64,000 nucleotides of DNA, from positions 930,001 through 994,000 of the forward strand of contig NZ_JAIGNK010000001.1 in assembly GCF_019711435.1 (NCBI RefSeq), read 5' to 3'. The DNA comes from Qipengyuania polymorpha (GTDB lineage Bacteria; Pseudomonadota; Alphaproteobacteria; Sphingomonadales; Sphingomonadaceae). How positions within the stretch are numbered: the first letter of the stretch is position 1; every line of letters starts with the position of its first letter. Of this stretch, positions 20,143 through 29,130 are shown piece by piece. The notes under the pieces were generated by a model that was given only the letters and a program-made list of their open reading frames with translations, searched no databases and was not told the origin of the DNA. The translations under genes and the position numbers were made by a program.

Positions 20143-20667
20143 CTAGGTCAGCACGATACCTAGGTCGCGCGGCCTGATCTTCCATTCCCGGCCGTTCCAT
20201 TCGATCCAGTACCAGCTCCAGCCGTGCTGGCCGTTGGCATAATAGCCGCCCCAGGCGCTGCATTTGACCGCGCTTTCGCATTCAAGCTCGTGCACGTCGA
20301 ACAGCGCCGCCTCGACGCCCGTATCGCGGTCCTTGACCGACAGCCCCTCACGCTTGCAGCCGCTTGCCGGAGTAAGCGAGGGAAAGCGCCGCATCAGCCT
20401 GCGTTCGGTCGCCGGGTCCAGCGGGACGGGCGGATCTTGCTGGCTGCTTTGAACATCGCTGCCATCAACAGCGCAGACCGTTTCGTAAGGCTGGTCGTCG
20501 CGCGCAAAATAGCTGGCGAGGCGGAACTCGAGCAGGGCAAGGTCTGGCCGCTGCTGGTCCTCGTAAAATCCTGTCGGGGCTGCATCCGCTGGCACGGTAT
20601 AGCGCGGCAAAGACGGCGCGCATGCCGAGACAGCTAACACAAGCAAAAGAGCGAGAGGTAAGCGCAT
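20143..20667 (-). CDS. Putative lipoprotein, function unknown
   Basis: About 174 aa from the ATG at 20667; an ATG six codons upstream (20685) is also open. The N-terminus MRLPLALLLVLAVSACAPS is a classic lipoprotein signal with lipobox VSAC. The mature protein has six cysteines or so and a tryptophan-rich end (GWSWYWIEWNGREWKIRP). I do not recognise the family. It lies alone between ligA and the alpha/beta hydrolase lipoprotein gene, all on the minus strand. Confidence 0.65.
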   Translation of the reverse strand: MRLPLALLLVLAVSACAPSLPRYTVPADAAPTGFYEDQQRPDLALLEFRLASYFARDDQPYETVCAVDGSDVQSSQQDPPVPLDPATERRLMRRFPSLTPASGCKREGLSVKDRDTGVEAALFDVHELECESAVKCSAWGGYYANGQHGWSWYWIEWNGREWKIRPRDLGIVLT

Positions 20668-20715
20668 CGGGCAATCAACGCTCATTGCCGCGCCGAGTGC
20701 CCGGCACCCCCGCGC

Positions 20716-21642
20716 TCACTCGCCGCGCGCAACTCGCAAGAGCGCAGGTGCGATTAAAGCGAAGTCGGTCGTTCCCGGGACCAGCATGTCGAAGTGCCTT
20801 TTCTGCGTGAGCGAGATTGTCTCTACGATAGCTCCCTTTGCGCGAAGGGCTTCGACGACTGCCGCGCCGGGCAAGGGCTCGACAGCCTCGACAATCAGAA
20901 AGCGCTCAACGCTCACACCCTCCGCAGCGGCGTCAAGCATCGCATAGTTATCGGGGACCACACCCGGCAAACCGCCCATCACCGCCGGTAGCGAGGTTTC
21001 ACTGCAGAGGCCGCTCATATCCTGCTGCGCAAAGGCCCCAAGGAGGACCGGTGCATCGAGTACCGCCGCCGATACCACCTCGGGCAAGCCTTCCATGCCG
21101 ATTTCACTGGCCGGCTCCTCCATGGACAGCAACAGAGGAGCTGCAGCACCCGCCGAATGCCCGATGACGCTGATGCGATTTGTATCGAGCGGATAGCGCT
21201 CCGCAAGACTCCCGATATGCTTAAGCGCAGTTGCCAGGTCGATAAACAGGTTTGGCCATTCCCCTCCGGAACCGATTTCGCGGTAGCCGACTGACCAGCT
21301 TGCCACGCCATTCGCGGCCAGCCAGTCTGCAATCGGACCAAAGTCTGCCGGCGAACCGAAATCGCGCCAGCAGCCGCCATGAACCAGCATGGCAACGGGA
21401 AATGACCCCTCGCCCTCGGGCAATCTGAGCATGCCAACCTGCTCAGCCGATTGCTCGGCGTAATTTTCAACCAGCACCGGTTCCGATGCTGGCAACGCGG
21501 CAACTTGGGGCGGAGTAAAAGGCTCGGAGAAAGTGACGGGTGGAAGGAAGATATCCGGCGGGGTCGGATCAGTGGCGGTGCATGATGCAAGAAGCACCAT
21601 CGACGCTGTTGCCAATATTGCCTGCTTACCTCTCCAACGCAT
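20716..21642 (-). CDS. Alpha/beta hydrolase lipoprotein (esterase-like)
   Basis: 308 aa. A lipoprotein signal ends in MVLLASC. The alpha/beta hydrolase core shows the oxyanion segment VHGGCWRDFG and the nucleophile elbow GHSAGAA (GxSxG). LVENYAEQSAEQVGMLRLPE and the histidine in TQKRHFDMLVPG complete an esterase or kynurenine-formamidase-like fold, so it is probably a periplasmic esterase of unknown substrate. The start follows the recN stop directly (CAT at 21640-21642, TCA at 21643-21645), so the two genes are almost certainly cotranscribed. Confidence 0.8.
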   Translation of the reverse strand: MRWRGKQAILATASMVLLASCTATDPTPPDIFLPPVTFSEPFTPPQVAALPASEPVLVENYAEQSAEQVGMLRLPEGEGSFPVAMLVHGGCWRDFGSPADFGPIADWLAANGVASWSVGYREIGSGGEWPNLFIDLATALKHIGSLAERYPLDTNRISVIGHSAGAAAPLLLSMEEPASEIGMEGLPEVVSAAVLDAPVLLGAFAQQDMSGLCSETSLPAVMGGLPGVVPDNYAMLDAAAEGVSVERFLIVEAVEPLPGAAVVEALRAKGAIVETISLTQKRHFDMLVPGTTDFALIAPALLRVARGE

Positions 21643-23307
21643 TCAAACCCCCTCCAACAACCTGTCCGCCTGCGCCCTCGCCTCGGGCGTCACTTCCGCG
21701 CCCGACAGCATTCGTGCGATCTCTTCCTGCCGTCCGGCCTCGTCGAGCAGGGCCACGCTGGTGCGCGTGACGGTGCCGTCGCTGCTCTTGGCGATCATGT
21801 AATGCGTGCGGCCGCGCGCGGCGACTTGCGGGCTGTGCGTTACGGCGAGCAGCTGTCCGTCGCTGGCCAGGCGCGCGAGGCGTTCGCCGATGGCGCTGGC
21901 GACGGCCCCGCCCACGCCGCGGTCGATTTCGTCGAAAATGACCGTGGCCGCTCCGCCTTGCTCGGCCAGCGCGACCTTCAGCGCGAGGATGAAGCGCGAC
22001 AGCTCGCCGCCGCTGGCAATCTTGTTGAGCGGGGCGAAATCGGCACCGGGATTGGTGGAGATGAGGAATTCCACGCTGTCCAGCCCATGCGCGCCCCAGC
22101 GATCTTCGGGCAGTTCGGCCACCGCCGTCCTGAACCGTGCCGCGTCGAGCTTGAGCGGCGCGAGTTCGCGCGCCACGGCCTCGTCGAGCCGCAGCGCGGC
22201 TGCCACGCGGTTTGCATGGAGCGCCTCGGCCTCGGCGCGGTAGCGATTGCCTGCCTCGGCGGCAGCCGCCTCCAGCGCATCGAGTTCCGCCTCGCCGCCT
22301 TCGATGGAATCGAGCTGGCTGCGCATGGTCCGCATGACTTCGGGAAGCTCGTCGACCTCGCAGCGATGCTTGCGCGCTAGCGCGCGCAGTTCGAACAGGC
22401 GGGTCTCGGCTTCTTCCAGCGCAGCCGGGTCATGCACAAGCGCATCGGCGGCCTTCTCGAGTTTCTCCTCCGCCTCGCCAGCCTCGATGACCGCACGGTC
22501 GAGGGCAGCCAACGCTTCGGCGAGCAGCGGGTGCTCAGGCGCAATTCGGTCGAGCTTGCGCGCGGCAACGCGCAGCGATGTCAGCGGGGAATCCGAGCCC
22601 TCCCAAAGGTGCCGCAATTCCTCGAGATCGCCCGACAGGCGCTCGCCCTTCTGCATGTCGGCGCGCGCACCGGCGAGACGAGCTTCCTCGCCCGCCTGCG
22701 GTTCGAGCGCGGTCAATTCGGCGAGGTGCGCCAGCAGCAGGTCCTGGTCGAGCTTTGCCTGCTCGACCGCATCGCGCGCGGTGGCGAGACGTTCCTCGGT
22801 CTCGCGCCATTTGGTCCACGCCTGTTCAACACGCGCCGTGTCGGCTCCGGCGAACCGATCGAGCAAAGCACGGTGGCCTCGCGGATTGACGAGGCCGCGG
22901 TCGTCGTGCTGGCCGTGGAGTTCGACCAGCGCACCGGCAATCTCGCGGAGCAGGGCCACGCCGACCGGCTGGTCGTTGATGAACGCCTTGCTCCCCCCGT
23001 CTGCCTTCAATTGGCGACGGATGATTAGCGGCTCTCCCTCCTCGACTTCAATGTCCGCATCATCGAGCGTATCGGCGATAGCCGGAGGCAGGGTTGCAAA
23101 TTCGAAGCTGGCCGAGACGCTGGCCTTTTCCTCCCCAGCGCGCACCAGTCCGCTGTCGGCGCGATTGCCCAGCACCAGCCCGAGCGAATCAAGCAGGATG
23201 GACTTGCCCGCCCCGGTCTCGCCCGTAAGCACACCCAGCCCACGCCCGAAATCGAGGTCGAGCGCCTCGATCAGCACGATGTTGCGGATGGACAGGCGGG
23301 TCAGCAT
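21643..23307 (-). CDS. recN: DNA repair protein RecN
   Basis: 554 aa SMC-like ATPase involved in double-strand-break repair. The Walker A motif is GETGAGKS near the N-terminus and the Walker B motif is VIFDEIDRGVGG near the C-terminus, with the signature ASGGELSRFILALK between them. The middle ~300 residues are Glu/Ala-rich coiled coil. LIEALDLDFGRGLGVLTGE and LVELHGQHDDRGL are standard RecN segments. No LexA box was noticed upstream. Confidence 0.95.
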   Translation of the reverse strand: MLTRLSIRNIVLIEALDLDFGRGLGVLTGETGAGKSILLDSLGLVLGNRADSGLVRAGEEKASVSASFEFATLPPAIADTLDDADIEVEEGEPLIIRRQLKADGGSKAFINDQPVGVALLREIAGALVELHGQHDDRGLVNPRGHRALLDRFAGADTARVEQAWTKWRETEERLATARDAVEQAKLDQDLLLAHLAELTALEPQAGEEARLAGARADMQKGERLSGDLEELRHLWEGSDSPLTSLRVAARKLDRIAPEHPLLAEALAALDRAVIEAGEAEEKLEKAADALVHDPAALEEAETRLFELRALARKHRCEVDELPEVMRTMRSQLDSIEGGEAELDALEAAAAEAGNRYRAEAEALHANRVAAALRLDEAVARELAPLKLDAARFRTAVAELPEDRWGAHGLDSVEFLISTNPGADFAPLNKIASGGELSRFILALKVALAEQGGAATVIFDEIDRGVGGAVASAIGERLARLASDGQLLAVTHSPQVAARGRTHYMIAKSSDGTVTRTSVALLDEAGRQEEIARMLSGAEVTPEARAQADRLLEGV

Positions 23308-23360
23308 TTGAGCGGTGTCTAGCCTGTCGCGGCCCGCCCGTCATCCTTTCGCGCGCAGTT

Positions 23361-24383
23361 TCAAACAGGCGGGCGTGCGTCCCTTGCCTCGGGCTCGGCA
23401 GGCCAGTCCTCTTCCTCCCCGCCGCGTGTCTTCCACAAGGAGTAGAGCACGCCCGCCGCAATCAGTCCGAAGGTTACGCCGAGGCTGATCCACGCGGGCA
23501 TCTTTCCGCCGTCGAGCAGGAAGTCGGTCACGAAGATCTTGCTGCCAATGAAGACCAGAACGGCCGCCAACGCATACTTCAGGTAGTGGAAGCGGTGCAC
23601 CATCGCCGCCAGCGCGAAATAGAGCGCGCGCAGGCCGAGAATGGCGAAGATGTTTGAAGTGTAGACGATGAATGTGTCGGTGGTGATCGCGAAAATCGCA
23701 GGCACGCTGTCGAGCGCGAAGACGAGGTCGGCAAGATTGATGACCACCAGCGCGAGGAACAGCGGGGTGGCCGCCGTCACCAGCTTTCCGGTCTTGCTGT
23801 CGGGGATCTTCACGAAGAAATGCTGTGCGTGGAGTTCCTTGGTCACCCGCATATGTTTGCTGATCCAGCGGATGACCGGGTTCTTGCCCACGTCCATCGG
23901 CTCGTCACCGGCGAAGAACATCTTTATGCCGGTGACGATCAGGAAGGCGGCAAAGAAGTAAAGGACCCAATAGGCCTCTGCCAGCAGCGCAGCGCCGCCC
24001 GCAATCATCAATCCGCGCAGCACGATCACCGCCATGATGCCCCACAGCAGCGCGCGGTACTGGTACTTCGGCGGGATGGCGAAGTAGGTGAAGATGAGGC
24101 TGATGACGAAGACATTGTCGATCGACAGCGCCTTCTCGATGAAGAAGCCGGTATAATATTCCATGCCTGCGGTCGCTCCGCGCTCGCCCCAGACCCAGGC
24201 GCCGAACAGCAGGGCGACGCCGATATAGAAGGCCGACAGCTTGAGGCTCTCCCCGATGCCGAGTTCCTTGTCTTCCTTGTGCAGGAAGCCGAGGTCGAAC
24301 GCGGTCAGGACGATGACAATGGCGAGGAAGGCAGCCCAGAACCATACGGGAGTGCCGAGCCAGTCGGTGAAGAGAAAATCCAT
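23361..24383 (-). CDS. TerC/Alx family integral membrane protein
   Basis: 340 aa with about nine transmembrane helices. TerC-family signatures are EKALSIDNVFVISLIFTYF near residue 83 and FALDSVPAIFAITTDTFIVY, whose acidic residues lie within the membrane. Members such as Alx act in manganese or other metal export, and others in tellurite resistance. The ATG shares one base with the nhaA stop, so it is translated from the nhaA transcript. There is no room for a yybP-ykoY riboswitch directly upstream of it. The C-terminus is hydrophilic. Confidence 0.88.
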   Translation of the reverse strand: MDFLFTDWLGTPVWFWAAFLAIVIVLTAFDLGFLHKEDKELGIGESLKLSAFYIGVALLFGAWVWGERGATAGMEYYTGFFIEKALSIDNVFVISLIFTYFAIPPKYQYRALLWGIMAVIVLRGLMIAGGAALLAEAYWVLYFFAAFLIVTGIKMFFAGDEPMDVGKNPVIRWISKHMRVTKELHAQHFFVKIPDSKTGKLVTAATPLFLALVVINLADLVFALDSVPAIFAITTDTFIVYTSNIFAILGLRALYFALAAMVHRFHYLKYALAAVLVFIGSKIFVTDFLLDGGKMPAWISLGVTFGLIAAGVLYSLWKTRGGEEEDWPAEPEARDARPPV

Positions 24384-25573
24384 CAGTCGATACTTTCAGG
24401 AGCGGCTTCACGCGGAAGCGCGCGGTTGAGCAGGAGATAACCGGCGAGTGCCGCAATGGTCGAACCGGCAAGAACGCCGATCTTGACCGCGTCGATCTGC
24501 GCGGGGTCGGCAAAGGCGAGGTTGCCGATGAAGAGGCTCATGGTGAAGCCGATTGCCGCGAGCAGGCTCATCGCATGGAGTTGCGCCCAGCTTACACCTG
24601 CGGGCAGCGAAGCGAGCTTCAGTTTCACAGCAGCAAAGGCAAAGCCGAAGATACCGATCTGTTTGCCGACCAGCAGGCCGAGAGCGATGCCCAGCGGCAG
24701 CGGTTCGAACAGCGCGCCAGGCGAAAGGCCGAACAGGGTGACGCCTGCATTGGCGAAGCCGAAGATCGGGATGACGAGGAAGGCCACCCAAGGGTGCAGC
24801 GCGTGTTCCATTCGCTCAAGCGGGCCGTGGTCGCTCTTTGCGTCGAGCGGGACGGTCATCGCGGCAGCGACACCGGCCAGCGTGGCGTGGACGCCCGATT
24901 TGAGCACGAAGGCCCACATCAGGATGGCCAGCAGGATATATGGAATGGTCGACTGGACGCGCGCCCTGCCGACAGCCAGCATCAGGACGAAAACGATCGC
25001 CGCCGCGCCCAGCATACCGGTGTCGAGTTCGCCCGAATAGAAGATGGCGATGATGGCAATGGCGCCGATGTCGTCGATCACCGCGATGGCCAGCAGCAGC
25101 GCCTTGAGGGCGACCGGCACACGAGGGCCGAGCAGCGAGAGAATCCCTAGCGCAAAGGCAATATCGGTTGCAGCGGGGATGGCCCAGCCATTGATCGTCT
25201 CAGGCAATCCGGCGTTGAGCGAAAGGAAGATGAGCGCAGGGATCGCCATGCCGCCAATGGCCGCGATGAGCGGGAGCGAGGCCTTGTCCCAGCTCGACAG
25301 CTGGCCTTCGAAGATTTCGCGCTTCACCTCGAGACCGACGAGGAAGAAGAACACGGCCATGAGACCATCATTGATCCACAGCAGTAGCGGCTTGTCGATG
25401 ACGAAGCTGCCGATGCCGACGACCACGCCGGTGTCGAGCAGCGCACTATACTCGGCCAGCAGCGGCGAGTTCGCAACGGCGAGCGCGAGCAGCGCGGCGA
25501 AAATGAGGACGATTCCGCCGGCGGATTCCTTCTGCAGGAAGTCCTTCAGCAAGGGTGTAATCGACTGGACCAA
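24383..25573 (-). CDS. nhaA: Na+/H+ antiporter NhaA
   Basis: 396 aa, about 12 transmembrane helices. It exchanges internal Na+ for external protons at the inner membrane. The twin aspartates of the ion site are seen in LAIAVIDDIGAIAIIAI, and the N-terminal KESAGGIVLIFAALLALAVA and NDGLMAVFFFLVGLEVKRE are diagnostic. The start is TTG at 25573, supported by a GGAGA ribosome site six bases upstream and no nearby ATG. It is first in a two-gene unit with the TerC-family gene, and fits a salt-exposed lifestyle. Confidence 0.95.
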   Translation of the reverse strand: MVQSITPLLKDFLQKESAGGIVLIFAALLALAVANSPLLAEYSALLDTGVVVGIGSFVIDKPLLLWINDGLMAVFFFLVGLEVKREIFEGQLSSWDKASLPLIAAIGGMAIPALIFLSLNAGLPETINGWAIPAATDIAFALGILSLLGPRVPVALKALLLAIAVIDDIGAIAIIAIFYSGELDTGMLGAAAIVFVLMLAVGRARVQSTIPYILLAILMWAFVLKSGVHATLAGVAAAMTVPLDAKSDHGPLERMEHALHPWVAFLVIPIFGFANAGVTLFGLSPGALFEPLPLGIALGLLVGKQIGIFGFAFAAVKLKLASLPAGVSWAQLHAMSLLAAIGFTMSLFIGNLAFADPAQIDAVKIGVLAGSTIAALAGYLLLNRALPREAAPESID

Positions 25574-25660
25574 GGTATTCTCCGAGTCTTTTCAGTTTCG
25601 TGCGGGAAGCCGCCACCGGCGCGATGGAGTGAGCGCCGGCGACGGCCCCTTGACCTGCGC

Positions 25661-25834
25661 TCAGGCAGGGATCGGACGCGCCAGCAGGCGCCGCAGCGCA
25701 TGTTTGACGCGCAGCTTCATCAATTCGAGACGAGATATCTCGACCACATCGGGAACGCGTTTGCGCAATTCGATGCGCAGGCGCTCGTCAATCCGCTGGT
25801 GGATCTGGGTCAGTGTAAAAGTGCGGGCCTTCAT
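25661..25834 (-). CDS. Short YdcH/DUF465-type protein
   Basis: 57 aa, translated by hand: it begins MKARTFTLTQIHQRIDERLR, is strongly charged, and ends LLARPIPA. A good ribosome site (GGAGAC) lies six bases before the ATG. The T-x-IHQ-x-IDE-x-LR pattern and the KLRVKHALRRL end resemble DUF465/YdcH proteins found in sphingomonads, which form a short helical hairpin. Function unknown. It lies between nhaA and bamD. Confidence 0.7.
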   Translation of the reverse strand: MKARTFTLTQIHQRIDERLRIELRKRVPDVVEISRLELMKLRVKHALRRLLARPIPA

Positions 25835-26072
25835 GTTCTGTCTCCGAAATCGAATAGAGTTCGATCGGACAGCCGATGGGCCAACAAGCTGGGAGGGAGG
25901 GGAAGAAGGGCCTGCCAGCGCGCATCGGTTGTCCGATGCGGTCCGACATCACGTGAGCACTAGGCAGCACGCCAGAGGGGCCCGGTCCGCATGACTAAAA
26001 TGCGCCAGGACGCGTCTGGTTTCAAGGTCCGACTGAAAATTTTCGGGAGGAGCGACGGCCCTCGCCGGGCGG
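25835..26072. other. Intergenic stretch downstream of bamD
   Basis: This 238-base gap holds no convincing ORF. It contains an 8-bp perfect stem (CGCATCGG, TTGT loop, CCGATGCG at 25921-25940) without a T-run, and the short palindrome GAAAATTTTC near the bamD end. The stem may be part of the bamD 3' end or of the leader of the YdcH-type gene. Confidence 0.4.
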
Positions 26073-26873
26073 TCAGCTCGGCGTAAGGCCCGGCGCGTGG
26101 TCCTGCACCAGTTCGTAGGCCTTTTCGTACCACTCGTTGCCCGGATAGTTCGCGCCGAGGACGGCGGCGTACTTCACCGCTTCGGCAGGAATGCCGAGCG
26201 CGAGGCTGCTTTCGACGAGGCGATAAAGCGCTTCGGGAGCGTGGCTGGTGGTCTGGTAGGTATCGACCACGTTCTGGAACCGGATCTGCGCGGCAATCCA
26301 CTTGCCCGAACGCTGGTAATAGCGGCCGATTTCCATTTCCTTGCCCGCAAGATGGTCCTGCACGAGGTCGATCTTGAGGCGCGCATCCGACGCGTACTGC
26401 GTCTGCGGGAAACGGCGGTTCACTTCGCGCAGCGCGGTCAGAGCCTGCTCGGTGATTTTCTGGTCACGCTGCACGTCGCTGATCTGCTCGTAATAGCTCA
26501 GCGCAATGAGGTAATAGGCGTAAGGCGCGTCCTTGTTGCCCGGGTGGATCGACAGGAAGCGCTGCGAGGCCTGGATCGACTTGTTGTAATCGCCAGCGAC
26601 GTAGTAGCTGAAGGCGCTCATCAGCTGCGCGCGGCGGGCCCAGGGCGAATAGGGATGCTGGCGCTCGACCTCGTCGAACAGCGCGGCCGCGATATTGGGC
26701 CGACCGCGGTCGAGATCTTCCTTGGCCTGCGCATAGAGGCTTTCGACATCGCGCGCGACATAAGCCGTGTCCGTGGGCCGCGACTGGCCGCCGCCACAGG
26801 CGGCAAGGAACACGGTCGAGGCAGCGAGCGTGCCGAGGGCGAGAGAGCGGCTGATGCGCGAATTGGTCGTCAT
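26073..26873 (-). CDS. bamD: Outer membrane protein assembly factor BamD
   Basis: 266 aa lipoprotein with signal ending FLAACGGG (lipobox LAAC). The rest is made of tetratricopeptide-like repeats, with family segments YAQAKEDLDRGRPNIAAALF, EVERQHPYSPWARRAQLM and FLSIHPGNKDAPYAYYLIAL. BamD is the essential lipoprotein of the BAM complex that inserts beta-barrel proteins into the outer membrane. It appears monocistronic. Confidence 0.95.
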   Translation of the reverse strand: MTTNSRISRSLALGTLAASTVFLAACGGGQSRPTDTAYVARDVESLYAQAKEDLDRGRPNIAAALFDEVERQHPYSPWARRAQLMSAFSYYVAGDYNKSIQASQRFLSIHPGNKDAPYAYYLIALSYYEQISDVQRDQKITEQALTALREVNRRFPQTQYASDARLKIDLVQDHLAGKEMEIGRYYQRSGKWIAAQIRFQNVVDTYQTTSHAPEALYRLVESSLALGIPAEAVKYAAVLGANYPGNEWYEKAYELVQDHAPGLTPS

Positions 26874-26942
26874 AGGGCCGAGCCTATAGCCAGCACCCCG
26901 CTGAACGCCAAGTGAAGTTCTCGCCGAAATCCACGTATGCGC

Positions 26943-28091
26943 TCAGTCCTCGGTGATACCCTCTGGCGCATCCCACAGGAGGTGGCGCGTTTCGAGCATG
27001 ACGAGGTTGTTGCTGCGGATGATTTCGCCACGTGTCTTGTAGCCCAAGAGCTGCTCGGCGTCGGTGTCGGGATTGTGCGTCATCACGCGGATTTCTTCCG
27101 AGGTGAAATCAGATAATCCGCGGGCACGTTCGATGCCCTTGCTGTCGTAAATGTGGAGCACGTCACCACGCGTGAAATCGCCGTCCATCGAGATGACGTC
27201 GGCGCGCTTGATGGGCCTGTCGCCCTTGGCAATCGCATCGGCGACCGCGTCGGTAATGACGAGGCTGCCGGCCATTTGCAGGCGGTTGGCAATCCAGCTG
27301 TCCCACCCCGAAAGCGGGTTGGGATGCGGCAAGACCTTGGTCGCGCGGCGGCTACCATCGATGACGGTCGACAGCGGACGGTCGACCTCGCCTTGCGCAA
27401 TCCAGGTGGTGACACCTGCTTCCTGCGCCATGTTGGCCGCCTGCAGCTTGGTCTCCATGCCGCCAGTGCCCAGCGTGCTCTTGCCCTTGGTGGCTTCCAT
27501 ATAAGGGCCGACATCGGTCACTTCGGGGATGAAGACAGCGTCGGGATCGTCGGGATTGCGGTCATAAAGACCGTCCACTCCGGTAAGGATGATGAGGTCG
27601 GTCGCGCCGACCATCTGGGCGACCTTGGCCGCGAGCCGGTCGTTGTCGCCCACGCGGATTTCCTCGGTGGTGATGGTATCGTTCTCGTTGACGATGGGCA
27701 TGATGCCCGATTCCAGAAGCCGCGCCACGGTGTTGCGCGTGTTGAGGAAGCGGCGGTGGTCCTCGAAATCGCCGAGGGTCAGCAGGACCTGTGCAATCTC
27801 GAACCCGAATTCGTGCCCGACCTGCTTGTAGGCGTTGAGCAGCAGCGGCATGCCGCAGGCGGCGGCTGCCTGCTTGTCGGATATCCCCGCGGTTTCGGGA
27901 GTTTCCCCGATGATGCGGAGGCCAAGCGCCACCGAGCCGGAGGAGCACAGGATGACATCGTTCCCCTGCGCGCGAAGCGTTGCGACGTCTTCGAGCAGGC
28001 GCTGGAGGAAACCATATCGGGGGGTCAGCAGTTCCTGATTTGCGAGGAGCGCCGAGCCAATCTTGACAACAATGTTGCGATTCTGGGTCAT
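26943..28091 (-). CDS. proB: Glutamate 5-kinase
   Basis: 382 aa from the ATG at 28091; the frame is open upstream to a TTG but homology starts here. It makes gamma-glutamyl phosphate, the first step of proline synthesis. The kinase domain shows VVKIGSALLA, CSSGSVALGLRI, NENDTITTEE and the feedback-sensitive GTGGMETKLQAA. The C-terminal PUA domain (about residues 290-375) is present. No clear ribosome site precedes the ATG, and the upstream sequence is unusually AT-rich. It is divergent from proC-proA. Confidence 0.95.
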   Translation of the reverse strand: MTQNRNIVVKIGSALLANQELLTPRYGFLQRLLEDVATLRAQGNDVILCSSGSVALGLRIIGETPETAGISDKQAAAACGMPLLLNAYKQVGHEFGFEIAQVLLTLGDFEDHRRFLNTRNTVARLLESGIMPIVNENDTITTEEIRVGDNDRLAAKVAQMVGATDLIILTGVDGLYDRNPDDPDAVFIPEVTDVGPYMEATKGKSTLGTGGMETKLQAANMAQEAGVTTWIAQGEVDRPLSTVIDGSRRATKVLPHPNPLSGWDSWIANRLQMAGSLVITDAVADAIAKGDRPIKRADVISMDGDFTRGDVLHIYDSKGIERARGLSDFTSEEIRVMTHNPDTDAEQLLGYKTRGEIIRSNNLVMLETRHLLWDAPEGITED

Positions 28092-28301
28092 ATATAAAAA
28101 ATGTATCTGCCTTGAAATTTCTGGGAGGCAATATAGATAGGGATGGTGCAGTGCACAACCGCCTTTTCGGAAATATCGGATGCGCAAGAAATAGTAAGTA
28201 AACAGCCGTGAATAGCTTGCGACTTACCCTCACGTTATTTCGATTTAACACAAGACCAAGAATTACACAGAGCGCGACCAGCGCGGAAACGGAATTCTAA
28301 A
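28092..28301. promoter_or_regulatory. AT-rich divergent promoter region between proB and proC
   Basis: About 210 bases much richer in A+T than the neighbourhood, holding the promoters for proB (leftward) and proC-proA (rightward). It includes TATATA next to the proB ATG and an 11-base palindrome GTGCAGTGCAC at 28146-28156. No promoter could be assigned with confidence, and no repeated operator was recognised. Confidence 0.45.
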
Positions 28302-29087
28302 ATTATCACTTCTATTCTTATTGTAGGATGCGGAAAAATGGGTTCCGCTTTACTTTCCCAATGGGTCTCCGGCCCCGAGGCAATCACCGTGGTCGACCCC
28401 ATGGCCAGCGACCTGCCTGAAAAAGTCACACTGGTCCGCGATGGTTCCGAAATCGCCGACCAGCGCTTCGATTGCATCGTTGCGGCAGTGAAGCCGCAGA
28501 TGTTCGACGACGTGATGCCGGGCTATTCGGGCAACCTTGCCGAGGGCGGATACGTCATCTCGATTGCCGCCGGATATTCCGCCGAGCGTTTGTCAAAGCT
28601 GATGGGCGACAAGCCCGTCGTCCGTGTGATGCCGAACCTCCCCGCCGCAGTCGGCCGCGGAGTGAGCGGCGTGGTCGCCGGTCCCCACGCCAGTGATGCC
28701 CACATGGCGCACGCGGTCGAATTTATGGAGCGCGCTGGCACGGTCGTTACCGTCGACAGCGAAGAGAAGCTGGACCGCGTCACCGCCGTTGCAGGCTCGG
28801 GCCCGGGCTATGTATTCGAAATCGCCCGTGCCTATGCCGAGGCCGCGATGGCGCAAGGTTTCAGCGAGGAAGAAGCCCGCGACATGGTCCTCGGCACCAT
28901 CGGCGGTGCCATCGCCATGGCCAGCGAACCGGGTGCGGCCAGCCTCGAAGAACTGCGCAATTCGGTGACCAGCAAGGGCGGCACGACCGCCGCTGGTTTG
29001 AAGGCGCTCAACGGCGACAATGGCCTTACTGACCGCATGCATGCTACACTGCAGGCCTGCTACGACCGGGCCGTAGAGTTGCGCTGA
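28302..29087 (+). CDS. proC: Pyrroline-5-carboxylate reductase with no ordinary start codon
   Basis: Reduces pyrroline-5-carboxylate to proline. Homology begins at codons encoding [17 protein letters not shown], the NAD(P)-binding first strand, but the first in-frame ATG (28338) lies inside that motif at KMG and would remove GxG. Reading back from it, no ATG, GTG or TTG occurs before the in-frame stops near 28197. I place the start provisionally at ATT 28302, giving about 261 aa, the normal size. The remainder is intact: [28 protein letters not shown], and the C-terminal [16 protein letters not shown] motif. Alternatives are a sequencing error, a frameshift, or a rare ATT start. Confidence 0.85.
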   Translation: MITSILIVGCGKMGSALLSQWVSGPEAITVVDPMASDLPEKVTLVRDGSEIADQRFDCIVAAVKPQMFDDVMPGYSGNLAEGGYVISIAAGYSAERLSKLMGDKPVVRVMPNLPAAVGRGVSGVVAGPHASDAHMAHAVEFMERAGTVVTVDSEEKLDRVTAVAGSGPGYVFEIARAYAEAAMAQGFSEEEARDMVLGTIGGAIAMASEPGAASLEELRNSVTSKGGTTAAGLKALNGDNGLTDRMHATLQACYDRAVELR

Positions 29088-29130
29088 CCCCAAGCGCCTC
29101 CTGCCCTGCCCCCACGACCAAGAGAGAATT

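Noticed and set aside
23361-24383. Possible yybP-ykoY manganese riboswitch for the TerC-family gene
   Set aside because: The gene starts inside the nhaA stop codon, so there is no leader to hold a riboswitch.
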